Shown: one piece after another, positions 22,561 through 35,800 of the stretch
Layout of the letters: each line of letters opens with the position of its first letter
How positions within the stretch are numbered: position 1 is the first letter of the stretch
From: Amorphophallus konjac
Lineage: Eukaryota > Streptophyta > Magnoliopsida > Alismatales > Araceae
Assembly (NCBI GenBank): GCA_022559845.1
Contig: JAHNEJ010002395.1
Coordinates: 124,001-188,000 of the forward strand
Length of the DNA: 64,000 nucleotides
Direction of reading: 5' to 3'
Translations under genes and position numbers: made by a program
The notes under the pieces: model-generated
What the model saw: the letters and a program-made list of their open reading frames with translations, nothing else
Told to the model about the DNA's origin: nothing
The model's database searches: none

Positions 22561-23880
22561 CGAGCGTGAGGCTACCTGAACCCCTTTCTGTGAGTATCAT
22601 AATTATCTGAAGATCCTTTCCAGCAGGCAGATGGTTGCCTGGATTTTGTTATAGTTTTTATCAGCATGACTATCTGAATGATAGCAGTATTGGGCAGCGG
22701 CCTAACCAGAGATGGCTTTAGCCGGACAAAGTGTTAGGGGTAGTGGATCTCTTCTATTCTGATTCTCAGAACTTCCAGGGATGGTGCAGGAGCCGCACCT
22801 CTGATCAGCCTTCAGAGCCCTGAGTCTGCTTCGGTCTCTTCTGGTATATTTTAGGTGTCAACAGTCACCCCAATCCCATCGGTCATCCCGGACCTGTCTG
22901 TCCTGCCCACTTTGTCCTCCGAGGTCCCCACCATCCCACTTCTACCCATCTCTCCTACGGTAGCACAGCCGCTAGTGACTATCGTACCATTGTCTACACA
23001 TTTTGTAGACATGGTATGGTTGGATTTCTGCCATGCGTATGAGAGACAGTATCCGGACTTCCTTTTTGTCGTGCTTCACACTAGACGTCCGGATTACATT
23101 CCCGTCACCCGCCCCTGATCCTCCTGCACTTTCATACCCGAGCGTGAGTCTTCTCACACCGGCGACGGTTGACGAGGGATGAGACTCACGGCATCAAGTT
23201 GTGGGTCAACTTATCCTTTCACTTGGTATATGCAGACGGTGTCCGTCATTTTTATCGAGTCTTCCTTAGTATTTCCCTTATGTTGGTGTTTCTTTATCGT
23301 CAATCATAGTAGTACTATGAGTGTCTAGATTTGCCTAGGGTCATTTATAGCCTAGGGTCATGTGTGAGTCCTTGTTTCGTATAGTCTGTGAGAGTCTGCA
23401 TACGAGTTGGTCTATGTCAGCTCGCGATGTTAGTCCCTTCGAGTGCGAGGCAAGTCAGATTCCATGCGTACGTTGTAGACCTGCCAAAATTTGGGATCGG
23501 CTCTACCTCAACATATCGGATCTAGTCACATAGAGGGACCCATCGGTGATTCCTAGTGATTCTTCAAGCCATCTCCTCCCCTTTGAGAGTGACCCCACCC
23601 CGGAGTGTCCACCACTAGCCCCATTCCCATAGCAGTGTGTGCATATCGAATATATACGGGATGAATAGGTGACGATTACTTGGAGTGGAGCGTACTCCGT
23701 GCTACTAGGATGGTGACAGATCCGCCGGAGCCACACGAGCAGCCGCACCTCTTACTCGAAGGGGTCGAGTTCCTCCCACCCAGGGAGAATTGGTGCAGAC
23801 ACACGTCGCAATACGCATCGGTGGCCGAGGATACGCCGGGGCCCGCTTAGCTCGCGGAGGACGTGGACGCATCGGCCGAG
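22561..23880. other. Unassigned retroelement-like interior
   Basis: A Pro/Thr-rich open stretch on the + strand (22855-23118, containing VDMVWLDFCHAYERQYPDF) is the only protein-like piece, and I do not recognise it. The remainder has no supported gene. Position between LTR-like segments suggests the inside of a defective element. Confidence 0.3.
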
Positions 23881-25012
23881 CCATCATCTTTATTTCACAT
23901 GTTTAGGCCATGTTGGGCCCTATTGTAGTCCATGTTGGACAATTGCGTTAAATATGGCAAATGGGCTAGGCTAGGTATTCGGCTAGAGTTAATGGGCCTT
24001 TGGGCCTTAATTGGGCCAAAAAGGGGCTTCAATGTGAACATGCCTAATGGGTTAGCATGCTAGGTATGAAAAGAGAAATGGGATGGAGGCTTGGTGTCTA
24101 GTGGAAGGGGGCGCCCCCCCTTTCTTGGTCCAAGGTAAGCAACTTACCAAACTTGGACTTCCCTCCTTTGAATTTTCAAAGGGAGGAAGCTTCCTTCCCC
24201 TCCCCTTTGTCTCCCTCTCCCCTACCTAAGTCCATGGTGCGCACCCCCTCACCGCTCCCCTCTCTCCCACGAAATTTCTAACTCCCACCCCTTGCCATGC
24301 TCTATATAAGAAGATGTATAGTGTCATTTGTAGAATTAATGAATGAATTTTGTGAAAAAATAGTCAAGAAGGCCAAGTGCGCCCCCTTCCTCTCTCCATT
24401 CTCCCATTGCAGCTGTGAGAGCTCCAATTCCTGAGGTGTGATTCCTTTCTATCAATCCCCCTTTGAGTGAGAAACTCATCTCCACTGCTTCCGCCGCCAT
24501 CGAGCCGCCACTTCGTCGAAAGTTCTATCCACTCTAGACAGAAGCCTAGTTCGTGATTTTTAACTCTCAATCAGGAGCTCAGATCATGATGAAATTTGGA
24601 GGGTGAGTTCCTCACATCCACCTCAGCCTCCACAAAAAAATTCAAGTTATTTCCCCCTCATTTACCATTTTTCCCAATCTGTTCTTCCATCCCCTAGTAA
24701 TCTGCCTCTTGTGCAGATCCACCAACCAACAAGCCACCTCTTCGCCCTTTTCACCACTTTCTCTTTTCTGAATGAGCTGAAATTTTAACTGGGAGTTCTG
24801 TCCACCGAAACCCCCTTCCACAATTTTTAGTGATTATTTATCTTAATTCATGTATTATTTTTAGATTATTACGCTAGTTTTGCAGTTATTTTAGATTCTC
24901 TTGTACCCTCACACCATCCTTTAACCCTTCTGAGTCTTCGGACTCGTGGGTGGCGGGCAGAGGTTCGAGTGACGTCGGTTCCTTTCCGGTACTCGGATCC
25001 CGGGTCGTTACA
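23881..25012 (+). repeat. LTR-like segment ending ..GTCGTTACA
   Basis: It has the features of a plant gypsy-type LTR: GGGCC-rich start (TGTTGGGCCC near 23909), a TATA-like CTATATAAGAAG at about 24301, C-rich tracts before it, and the end CCCGGGTCGTTACA at 25012. Sequence immediately after (25014 on) matches another place in the window (26795 on), which supports 25012 as an insertion border. The left border is uncertain and I found no matching partner LTR. Confidence 0.5.
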
Positions 25013-25071
25013 TAGTAAGTAGGTTCTGTATAGTCTACATTTGAAACTTAGACGATGTATCGTCGAACAGT

Positions 25072-25853
25072 CTGTTTCGTTAGCTTAACGAACATCAAAT
25101 GGATAGTATTTTCTTTCTGATAAATTAACGGATACGAATACGGATATATCTGATTTCTTAGTGGATACAGATACATATACACCTCATTCCGAACCCGTAT
25201 CCGTCCGTTACTGTTAAACAAATTTGGATTTGACTTAAATAATTTAATGTCTTGAAAAAATGACATTGAAGATGAGATAGATGTATAATCTAAGTCATTT
25301 CTATTTTAGTGATGATAAAATATTTTTAAATTATAAAATATTTTTATATTTTTTAAATTATAACTTAATATATTCTTTATTTTTATGTAAAATATGTAAA
25401 GAATGAAAAGATGATGGAGATTAAAGTCCAAGAGTGTTATTTCACTTTATTATTTTCACTTAATATGTTTCATCTTGTTTTTAGAGATATTACAATATTA
25501 TATATTTTTATACTTTTAATTTCATTCTATGTTGACTCATGAATGACGATGATATGAGAACTAAATTGAAATGTGTTTGTTTATCATATATATGGGTTGT
25601 TCTTTTCAATTTAAATTTTTTTTCTAATTGAGTTAATTTACATATTAAAATTTAGTCTTATATGTACTCTTATGACCGATAACTATCTGCTAACCGTTCG
25701 CTAACCGTATTTTTTGGATACTAGATAACGGTTTCAGATACACTATTTGTTGAATACTTAGCGATCAGCAAACAGATACATTTCTTCCTTATCAGATACA
25801 GATACAGATAGTCTGCTATCCGTACCATATTCGACCCGTTGACATCCCTAGTT
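25072..25853. mobile_element. Non-autonomous DNA transposon (hAT-like?) rich in CGGATA words
   Basis: The right end ATTCGACCCGTTGACATCCCTAG is, on the minus strand, TAGGGATGTCAACGGG, a terminus seen in plant non-autonomous elements that I associate with hAT-type families. Inside are many GATACAGATA/GGATACGGATA words in both halves and an AT-rich middle. No transposase is encoded. The left border is approximate. Confidence 0.4.
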
Positions 25854-26629
25854 GAAGTCCCCTCTTAGGTGTGGATGCTCAGGAAGCTCGACGTGTGCTC
25901 AGGGAATGCTTTGATTGCAGGAAGGCGCCTAGAGATGATTGATCATTCAGTGCAATCGTTGGATCTTCTTCTTCAAATCCTAGGGTATTTATAATCCCAT
26001 GCTCTTCTTTTAGATACATCCGGCCTTCAACTGTCTAATCCCAGTCACAACGTTCAACGGTCTAGGTCTTCTAGCATTCGAAGCTCTACTACATCGTGAT
26101 TTGTCTATCTCCATATCTTACTTTTGCCTTCTTGTCTGTCTATGTCGCTGTAGTCTATATAACTCGAAAGTAAACCTAAAATACTCTTTCCATACAGTGT
26201 TGTTAAATGTGACGTGAGATAAAGCAAATATATTTGAAATACAAGATGCATGTTTGAGTTTTATAATCCTAAAGTAAGATAAGGCTCACACTTAGAATAT
26301 ATCTCACTAAGTGAGGGAAAAGATCTTTATTAAGCACACAACATTTTATATTACACATCTTGGGTATAAAACCATCCAATATATACTACGCATTTAGTGC
26401 TCGAAGTATATAGACAGTCAAATGGTCAGTGCCAATATTTTTGTCTGGACATGTATCGGCCAGGTTTTATATCGACTAAGTGTTTATGCAATGTAGATGA
26501 TGAGGGCTTCTTTCTATGTTGCATGACAATATTCATATTTTAATTATACTCAGTGGGGTGCTTCATTGTTTAAATGTCATTTTTATCTTTTAGTGAATGT
26601 AGGTGAAGCACAGTTTAAATATTGTCCAT
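25854..26629. other. AT-rich intergenic sequence
   Basis: No gene or clear repeat is seen apart from scattered degenerate copies of repeat words found nearby. Confidence 0.4.
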
Positions 26630-27240
26630 CATTTAAGTGTGAATGTAGGCGCTTTATCATTCAACTTTACACTTGGACGATCCGACCATTGTCTATTGTG
26701 AACTTCGACGATGTATCACCTACTTTTAGGTTTTAGACGGAAGGTTTGTAGTTAGGTGATAACTATTGTTATTTTGTGTGTTTTCGTCTACTTTTAGTAA
26801 GTAAGTTCTGTATGGTCTACATTTGAAACTTGGACGATGTATCGTCGAACTATTTACTTTAAGCGCTCTATCATCTACTTTTGCAAAGAGACGTTGCTTG
26901 TCTACTTTTCAGAACATAGATGATGTATCGCCTAACTTTTGAGTTGCTTCATCTACTTTTCCAAGTTAGACGATCTTCTATCTACTTTGGGTTTTGGACG
27001 ATGAATTATCTAACTTTTATTTTTTAAGTGGAAAGATTTGGATGAAATCTTTTCATCTAAGTTTCATTTTAGACGTTTGACTTGGGCGGAACCTTCAATT
27101 TTAAAAAATGAATGTTGCATCGTCTAATTTCTCAGAGTAAGACTATGCTTCATCTAACTTATATTTTAGATCGAATGACTTAGACGATCCGCTTCATCTA
27201 AGTTTCGAACTTAGATGCAATAGCATCTAATTTCATATAG
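26630..27240. repeat. Cluster of GACGATGTATCGTC-type inverted motifs
   Basis: Copies of GACGAT and ATCGTC (for example GGACGATGTATCGTCGAAC at 26831, ATAGATGATGTATCGCCTAAC at 26931 in two arms) alternate with CTACTTTT/CTAACTTTT words every 30-50 bases. One 55-base stretch at 26795-26850 is repeated at 25014-25070. Such arrays are typical of subterminal repeats of DNA transposons, but I see no termini. Confidence 0.6.
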
Positions 27241-28256
27241 TTTTGCCCAACACTTATATTGACTTGATTTTGACCAAATATTTAAGAGACCTAAAATTTG
27301 TTAAATCCATAATTAAATTGTGTCATATCTTAAATATTAATTATATTTATTTTGTTCATAAATATTAAGATATTTAAAAATTATTTAGTTTATCATAAAT
27401 TTAAAACAATTATTTTATGAGAAGAGTACAGTTTCCCACCGCTCTCTTCGTCTTCTCTGTGGAGTTACCACTCATGACCCCGAGATTTGGAGTGTGAAAC
27501 ACATGGGGAACTCTGGGCCTCACTTTGGTATGTGGTTAGGCTGAAGGTGGGCTAACTCAACCCGATTAAAGTAGTCCAGAGTTAACCCGTTTTTTATTTG
27601 GTAGGAGAGTAGTTAATCGGGGAGTAAGGACGTGGGCTAACCTACTTTTAATCTAGTATGATTTGATAAATAGTAGGTTAACTCAGTAATAACGAGAGAG
27701 AGAAATAACATTAATTATGAGAGAGAGAGACATATTTAATTGAGCATTTATTGAGGATAGGAGGTTAATCCACCTTAACCCACCTCTAGGTGTCAGTTTC
27801 AAAACTCAGGAATAACCCTGGGTTAGTCCTTAACCTAAACCGATTAACACTAACTCTTTATCAAAGAACACAAAAATTTATCTCGGAGTTAACTTAGAAC
27901 TAACCCTGGGAGAATGCCCACCAGGACAAAGCGGTATACTGCCCACTCACGGGGATTCTCTTCGCAGGGTTCTAGTTGGATCCGCTCTTCTACTTACCAT
28001 CAAAGGTTATTGATCTTTTACCTTATACCAACACCAGGTCTAAGAGTTGGTGAACTTGGGCCCCAACCAAGGAAACCAACTTTGCAGTTTTGGGTAGTTA
28101 TTGACTCAATACCATAATTAAATGTAACCATCATTTACTCCCATATCACAAGAGATAAATTTAGCATTGTATAAAACATTAAAAGTACCTACATATGATT
28201 TTTTGTACATCTTAGTACATGTTTTTATTGAGTTTAAAAAAATCGACACATAGGAG

Positions 28257-28257
<1 letters not shown>
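27241..28257. other. AT-rich spacer with an imperfect fold-back region
   Basis: 27480-27910 contains repeated and inverted GGTTAACTC / GAGTTAACC-like words (GGGCTAACC, GGTTAAC, CCTTAACCCACC, GGGTTAGTCC), suggesting a decayed fold-back element. No gene is seen in the rest. Confidence 0.35.

Positions 28258-28347
<90 letters not shown>
28258..28347. repeat. (GA)n microsatellite, about 88 bp
   Basis: An almost perfect run of GA dinucleotides of about 44 units. Open frames through it (Ser-Leu repeats) are artefacts of the repeat. Confidence 0.97.
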
Positions 28348-28350
<3 letters not shown>

Positions 28351-29908
28351 GTCATTTAACAAGTCAATTGTGGACTTGCAAACAAGTGGGTTGATTGGTA
28401 ATAACCCCACTTCATAGTGAGGAGGTCCCATGTTAGACTACCGAGAAGGTTTATCTGACTCACATTTAACTTCTGTGAGGGAAGTGAGTGAGGGTTTATT
28501 AACCTTGGAAAAAATGTGTGTGGGTTGGACAAATATCATTGAACTTAACCTAAGTCTATCGCATTCTGTGTAGACCTGAGTTTCAGTTAATTAGATTCTT
28601 TGTCATCCAAAAAATTGAATTGCCTCGTAACATAGATTTTGAGATGTAAGAATGACAGTTACGCCAATTATTTGACGATGACGCGTGATTTTACGAGAAC
28701 TAGATTAGATTTATGACCAAAAAAAAGAATCAAATTAGTTAGATTATTGAGGAAATCACGCTGTTTGCGCCGACAAGAGGCTCGAAGATTAAGTTAGATG
28801 TGAAGCTTGGTCGTCAATTGAATTATATAAAATCATAATTTTGGACTTTTGATACAAGAATTTAACTTGGGGAAGAGCAATGTCAAGTTTCAATCAAGTG
28901 TTCGGTGGGGCACTTGTGTGCCGAATCATACCGATCGAGAGTCGACATCGTAGGTCATTGGCGGCTGCCGAGGGCAAGGCCACCAAGGGAGGGGGAGGTC
29001 GCGACAGAGGAGCAATGGAGGGAGGAGAGAGAGGCCGCCGCAGTCGAAGGTGGAGGCATCCCCGGGCACGAACGGGCTCGGGGTTGGCCTGGTTGCCGTG
29101 TCATCTGATCGGTGGTGCCGTTGGGGTTATGGTTCTGATAGATTTTAGTGTTTCCTCTCACAATCTGGTATCACTAAGATAACCAGTCCTGTATCTTGGA
29201 AGCTTTGGAACAAGGCATGCCAATGGAATCACATAATCTGAGCTTCAACTGATTGAACCCTATCCTATAGATCCAACTGTTCCCCCCTAGCGCATACAAG
29301 TCTTGTGAGATCTAAAGCCTGAGTTTCTTTTTCTGTTCCACTTGTTGATATTATCCAAACTGGAGGTGACATCAGAGCAAGAAGGTTGCTTCTTAGCTTG
29401 GGAAGCTCGACGTTGATGGATTGTTTGGGAAAACTGAGTCCCACCCACCGCAGACCGCACCTCACCACACAACCAGACCACCCATTAAGAACCAACAGAC
29501 AGTGTCATAATGGAAGCTTCAGAGCCAAGGCTTTTTTGTGGGGACTCGAAGAAGAACGAAATAAAGGATGCGTAGTGACAGCTAACAAACACTTTGGTCC
29601 AGGGCCCTTCGCCTCTCATCTAGTCTCTAGACGTGGCCGTCGCGTCACATAGCAGGTAGCACCACATCATATAAGGTAGGCTCTCGAGAAAAATTAGGGT
29701 TCATGAGTGCTATGTCCTATGTAATTAAGATAAGTTTTCATAACCTCCTTTGATATATAATATACTAAGAATCTTTTTTTTCTTTTTCTTATCTTTGGCA
29801 CTTTTTTTTTACATAATGAGATCATATTAACTTGAATAATCTATCCTCATCCATCCAAATCGATTTGATTATGCGGATCACGTATTTTGATCGATATCTG
29901 CACTATAA
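28348..29908. other. Intergenic sequence with retroelement-like scraps
   Basis: 28870-29110 is GC-rich with a short Arg/Gly-rich open stretch that I do not accept as a gene. Around 29160 TCTGGTATCA resembles a methionine-initiator primer binding site, but no LTR pair or pol accompanies it. Otherwise nothing is supported. Confidence 0.35.
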
Positions 29909-30076
29909 GGGTGATTTTGATAACCGGGTAAAGATAGGTTAATCGACCCCGAAGGGTCGATTAAGCCACCCGACCCCGGTTATGGTCTTATGTGTGAGGG
30001 GAGGTGAGAGGGAGGCGGGGCCCACCTGTCCCCCGGTTGAGATAATCGGCCGACAAGTCGATTATCAAAACCGCCC
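29909..30076. mobile_element. MITE, PIF/Harbinger-like (168 bp, TAA target duplication)
   Basis: The left end GGGTGATTTTGATAA and the right end (minus strand GGGCGGTTTTGATAA) form 15-bp terminal inverted repeats with two mismatches. TAA flanks both sides (29906-29908 and 30077-30079), the 3-bp duplication favoured by PIF/Harbinger transposases. Inside is a further palindrome, TCGACCCCGAAGGGTCGA. There is no coding capacity. Confidence 0.75.
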
Positions 30077-30311
30077 TAATTGATTAAGTTGTTCGAGAGA
30101 AAAGGCGGAATAAGTTAACTCAATTATTATATATCTTGAATAAAGTAAAATTAATTATTCCTTAAAATAAACTAATGTAAGTTATAATATCCCTTTGACC
30201 TATGATGAGAGCAAACGTGATCTTTTTGAATAGCCCGATGATTGGCCATTACATGGAATTGGAGAATAGGGGGTCCTGACCTAGTGGCAACAAGGGCAAG
30301 GATAATGCGTA

Positions 30312-30609
30312 TAAAATTTTAAATTTTTTGTACGAAAATTATTGTTAAAAGTGAATTTATAAAAAAATTATTCTTAAAAATATATTAACAAGTATATCAC
30401 TGTATAATCTGAATTGTGTAAAAATGTCATATTTATTTGTATGCATATCACTTCTTTTTATCAATACTTTTGTAAGAAAATCACGTTTAAATGACATTTA
30501 TATACTATTTAAATTAACTCAGTGATATACCTGCTAATATATTTTTAAGAATTATTTTTTTACAAATTCACTTTTAACAATAATTTTAATAAAAAAATTC
30601 TAAAATTTT
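30312..30609. mobile_element. Fold-back MITE with about 90-bp arms
   Basis: The left arm (about 30312-30402) and right arm (about 30519-30609) are near-perfect inverted copies, sharing AATTATTGTTAAAAGTGAAT and TTCTTAAAAATATATTA on opposite strands. The spacer is about 115 bp. The whole is AT-rich and noncoding. Family not assigned; the ends and target duplication are approximate. Confidence 0.8.
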
Positions 30610-30866
30610 CGTCTTTAACATAATAGATGACGCCGAAGGTGTTTGAAAGTGGTGGATTCGGCTCCATACCTGAAGAGAGTAAAACTTTTGGGTTTGGGAA
30701 CACGTTGGTATCCGAGTCTTTTTGAAAAAATCCTGCCACCGTACCTCCTGACAACGTGATAGAATTTAAAAAAACTATAATTACATGTGGATGGGTTTAA
30801 GGTCAATTTGACATTGTGAGAGGTAAAAAATCTAATTAATTAATTTACCCGTCTTCGTTTCACTAT

Positions 30867-31375
30867 AAACAGTAATATAATTAAGTAAAGTTTTTGTCAC
30901 TTTTAAATTTTAATTAATAATATTAATGATATTTTTATCAAAAAAATATTATTTTGATGACATATTTATTTTATAAAAGTTAATAAAAATATTTAAAACA
31001 AATAATAAATAAATAAGATTAAATAGTGATAGAGTGTAAATAGTAACGTAATTAATGTAAAGTTTTTGTCACTTTTCAATTTTAATTAATAGTATTAATG
31101 ATATTTTTATTAAAAAATATTATTTTAATGACATTTTTATTTTACAAAATTTATTAAAAATATTTAAAATAAATAAAAAATAAGTAAGTTTAAATAGTGA
31201 TAGAGTGTAAACAGTAACATAAGTAACGTAGAGTCTTTTATCACTTTTAAATTTTAATTAATAGTATTAATGATATTTTTTATCAAAAGTTTTATTATTG
31301 TGATGATATATATATATATACATTAAAAATCTATTAAAAATAATTAAAAAGTAAATGAGTTAAAAGTGACCAGTG
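30867..31375. repeat. 171-bp tandem repeat, about three units
   Basis: Units begin at 30867, 31038 and 31209, exactly 171 bases apart, each starting AAACAGTAAC or AAATAGTAAC and containing ATTAATGATATTTTT. The third unit diverges and trails off near 31375 after a TATATATA run. AT content is very high. It is too short here to be called a satellite array. Confidence 0.85.
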
Positions 31376-32245
31376 ATGGTGTACGTGACATTTTATAATT
31401 CGTGTATTAGATTAATGAATTTTTTGAAATATAAAGTAATAATTAAATTATTTTTAATTAAAATTATTTTTAAATTATTTATTATAATTATAATTATAAA
31501 TTTTAATAAAAATATAAAAAAATATATTTAATTTTCTCTCTCTCTCTCAACGTCTATCTCTCACTCTCAAATTATTGAGTGAGCGGACATTAAAACTCTC
31601 TCTCAAATGACTGGATTAACGGATATTAAAACTGGATACTCAATTTGATGGTCATTAAAATGTGCATTAATTGACGGATGCATCAAAATCCTCCTAGGTA
31701 GGAGGTTATGAAAAATTGTCAACTTGTCGAAAATTTTCAATGATCGGAAGACCCAAAAATCACTCCTACGTTTGAACGGGACCTTCGCATAAGATTTGGA
31801 TTTTGACATGCGCAAAGCAGATTCGAATATGCGTAGGCCATATCAAAGGTTGACGACCGGAGATTGTGGGCAACATCTTTATTCATAATGTTATTGTCTT
31901 TTATGGCTTGATTATTAGCTGTAGACTCATTTAAAAATATCAAGAATTTATTAATTCTTCCGTTTCTGTCAAAAAAGATTACAAAAAAATAGAATAAGCA
32001 TAAGATGGTCTCTATATGTGCCGGACTATATGAAAAATATTGTTTAAATTTGTAAGTCTTTATCAACATTTCAATTTTAATTTATTATATATATATATTT
32101 CAAAAAATGTACATTGCTCAAAGCAACCTAACGTAACTCATCTTAACTTAAAGATCATTTAATTTCGGACATCGCAAAGCAAATACTTTCTTAAAAGACA
32201 CCCCATTGACCACCCAACAAATGGGATCCCCAATCATGGCCTCGC
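31376..32245. other. AT-rich intergenic sequence upstream of the acetylesterase gene
   Basis: It contains short CT-rich runs (31532-31568) and AT-rich inverted words, without a supported gene. Confidence 0.4.
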
Positions 32246-32262
32246 GGGGGGGGGGGGGGGGG
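32246..32262. repeat. G17 homopolymer
   Basis: Seventeen consecutive G residues about 640 bases upstream of the acetylesterase ATG. Length is prone to sequencing error and could form a G-quadruplex. Confidence 0.9.
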
Positions 32263-32884
32263 CGGCAGCCACCCAAGCAGTTCAACTGGAGGGAAGACAA
32301 GGGTCAATTTTCTTTAATTTAAAACTTCCCCATCAGTCATCGCATGACCTCAAGGTCTCATTTATGATCCATGCAAGGACCAGCAGCCGAGCGGCACGTG
32401 TCGTGCGGACCCCCGGCCTTCCAATTAAATACAAGACTTTTCTCTCTCCTCCCAGCTTTAAAGGACGCTTCGATCCACCGCTGGTAGGCAAATCTTGCTC
32501 TGTCCCTTCCTCCTCTTCTTCTCTGCTCCTCCTTGTCTGTGATCGCGTAAGGTTTATGATCATCTCAGAGATTTCCCGCCGGAATAATGTTACTTTGGGT
32601 TCCTCACAGTTCAGGTTCACCCATCGATCGCAGGTCCAATTTTGGCAAGGAGAAGGCCGATTAATGGCGAGAAAGCCAAGTTCTGAAGAGTAGCGATCCT
32701 GTTTTTCCAGTTCTGCAAATCCGGCCGATCCGATCTTAGAAGTTCAGAGCTCTTCTAGTTCGAATCTGATCGAATCCTAAAGCTCTCCGGCTGGTCGTCT
32801 CCACCTCCTCCTCCCTCGACCTGCCGCCTTCATTTGGTTTCTTCGTGGCCGGAGACGAGAGATCTTCCTCTATCCTCTCCGGGG
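32263..32884 (+). promoter_or_regulatory. Promoter and 5' leader region of the pectin acetylesterase gene
   Basis: CCAATTAAATAC at 32421 is the best TATA-like element, followed by CT-rich sequence (TTTTCTCTCTCC) typical of plant leaders. If it is used the leader would be about 430 bases and could hold an intron. Evidence is weak and based on position and composition only. Confidence 0.35.
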
Positions 32885-35800
32885 ATGAGGAAGCGCGGCG
32901 GCCTCGCCTCGGCTCTGGTTCTGCTTGTGTTGGCGGCATTGATGTGCCTATTGATCGCCAGGACACAGCAGGGGAAGGGGAAGGCGGCCCAGAGCGGCCA
33001 GAAGAGGTCACAAGTCGGCATGACGCTTGTCCCCGGAGCAGAAGCCAAAGGAGCAGGTACGTGTCTATTTCCATCTCTCTCCCCGCCCTCTCTCTCCCTC
33101 CCTCCCTCCCTCCCTCCCTCCCTCTATACACACACAGCGTGTGTGAGTGTGCCTGCTTGTGTTTGCTTGTGCCGTAGTTTTCCGGACATTTTTCTCTTCC
33201 GCAACACGCAACTTCTGCGTGCCTTCTGCACCTTGGCGCAATCCATGCTCCTCTCTTCTGATGGTTTCCCGTTCTCCAACACGGTGATCGAATTCTACGT
33301 GCTCGGAAGCAGTGTGCCTGGACGGGAGCCCGCCGGCGTATCACCTGGACAGGGGCTTCGGCACCGGCGCCCGCAACTGGCTCCTCCAGTTTGAGGTAAC
33401 CTTCCAACCAATAACAAGTAGATCATCGGCGGAGAATAGAAAACAGATACTAACTCTTTTTTTAGGTATAGAAAACCGATATGATTCTGAAGTACATCAA
33501 ACTCATTCGCCTTCGGTAATAAAATATGAAAATTTAAAAGAGATACTTATAAAATACCCGCATTATCTGTGTAATTATAAAATTATTTTTTATCTTAATA
33601 TTATTCTCAATAACGTTGCTATATCGTAATGCTTACAAAGACACTCACGCGGTTAACTTCCCTCTAAGATGTAAAGAATATTATATTTCTATTCCCAAAA
33701 AATGGATAAAAACATTCTTATAGAAAGAGTTATTTTGACCGAGGAAAAAGAGAGAGAGAGGAAAGATAAAAAAAGATAGACATGTATAGAAAAAAGTTTG
33801 AGAGATTAAGAGTATTTAATTGGACTCTTTTTCAACTTTAGTTAAGAGTTTAAGTACTAAAGTTAAATAATATATTTTAACGAAATACGTACTAATAGTT
33901 GGTGATGACAGAGATATAATACGAGTATTATAATATAATGAAATTATTAAATATAATATTAAAATAATAATTTTACAATCATGTGCATAATGTATGTAAG
34001 ATTGAAATTAACCCTTTAAAATTATAAGATCGTAATTTCTTCGTCCACTCTTTCTAAAGATTGTATCATCGACTAATTATTGAATCAACTCTCAATAATC
34101 ACTCGGCTCTCCGTACCACTCTGTTAGATTCTTCGTTATTAAAAAAAAATATCATAAATTATCAAATTGGCGAGTGACGTCGTGCTTGTTGGGAACAAGT
34201 TCCCACATGTTGTAAGCCTCGCTAACGGTAATTTACGTGGCCTTCTTTTATCTCCCCATGTTTCTTCTACAGTAAATTGAGCGTGGCCATACATCTTTAC
34301 TCGCTCGAAGCATAGTAAGATGTGTTTGCTCGATTATGAGCGAATCTGGGTGTTTTTGCTTGATTTCAAGTTTGGTTGAGTAGACCTGTAAACGGTCGGA
34401 TACGGAGCGGATAGTGTGATTTCCGAATTTGTATCCAATTAGTAATCGAATTATCCGTCGGATATTTTATTCGAATAACGATCGGATAAATACGAATTCG
34501 AATTCGGTTCAAATTTTAAACAGACAATTACTAGGTCTACTTAGGGATGAGTTGTGTTAGCTGTGTGAGAGCATCATATATTATTTTCTCAAAAAAATAA
34601 AGAAAGAGTGATTTTTTTTATTTTGAGAGATGTTATCAAAAGATTAGACTTCATCTTAAAAAATAGGAGATAACTTACGAAGTGGGTGTAAATGAATTTC
34701 TTATTTTTAAATTATATTTTGAGACCAAAAAAGATAAAAAAGAATAATCAAATAATATATTAAGATTTAAGCTAATTATATATAGAATATGTATATCATT
34801 AGATTTTTATCTAAAGGTTCATATTCGATCGGATAATATCCGACACGGATATCTCAATATTTGAATTCGTATCCGATTAATAATCGGATATCTAATATCT
34901 AATTAAATTATCTGTCGGATATTTTATTCAGATAATTATCTGATTAAACGAATATGAATTCGAATTCAGTTCGAATTTTAAACGGATAATTATCAGACCT
35001 ATGACTCAATTTTATTTCATAAGATATCTATCCCTTATCTCGATAGAAACATGAAGTCCTAATATAACTTGACTAAAAAACACCTCGAGAGCCGTGATGA
35101 TAGGTTCACGTGCTCGAACTTCACGTGAGTTTTCAAGAGAGCAAAAAGTATGACTCGGTTTTACATGCCTGAGCTTCCATCGCAGCCCTTTCGCTTGACA
35201 TAGGGCATGAAGCTCGGTTGCAGACCACAAGTTTACTCAAGATTGAAGAAGTCTACTCATGATCGATCGAGTGTTTTCTAAGAAAGATATCTCGGAAAAT
35301 AGTTATCCAAGAAATCCATGAGATACTAACGTACGTCCTTCTCTTTTCTTCTTCCTCTTCTTTTCTTTCTCTTGATCTCTTGATGCGTCGAATCCTCTTT
35401 CTTCTTCCTCTTCCTTTCCTTCTCTTGATCTCTTGATACGTCGAATGCTCTTTCTCTACCGCTTCAAATCTCTCTCTCTCTTCTATTATTGAGTTCTTGA
35501 TTACGGTCTGTCACATTCTTTGATAGGTACATAAAAACTATTTATAGAGAACAACTAACTCTAGGACTTTCCTTTTTGAACGGGAAGAAATTCAGAAGTG
35601 CCTCTGATCACAAAATGAAGACAATTTTTCAAAAAATATGTCATGATCATTGTTTACCCTTTCGCACAACCTGCTCGGAGGATAGCATCGATTACTCTCA
35701 GTTGTGGGGACCGTGGCATCGAGATGATTTAATAAGAAATAATTATCACTGTCTCATTTTAGACTCTGATCGATAATGTTTTTTAAATAATAAAAATAAT

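Noticed and set aside
28234..28431. Ser-Leu repeat protein
   Set aside because: It is a translation of the (GA)n microsatellite.
28880..29182. Arg/Gly-rich open frame of 100 codons
   Set aside because: No recognisable domain, biased composition, no supporting promoter or splice context.
29150..29200. Possible primer binding site of another LTR element (TCTGGTATCA)
   Set aside because: No LTR ends, partner LTR or pol sequence nearby; a ten-base match can be chance.
30867..31375. Centromeric satellite
   Set aside because: Only about three units and located beside genes; the period alone is not enough.
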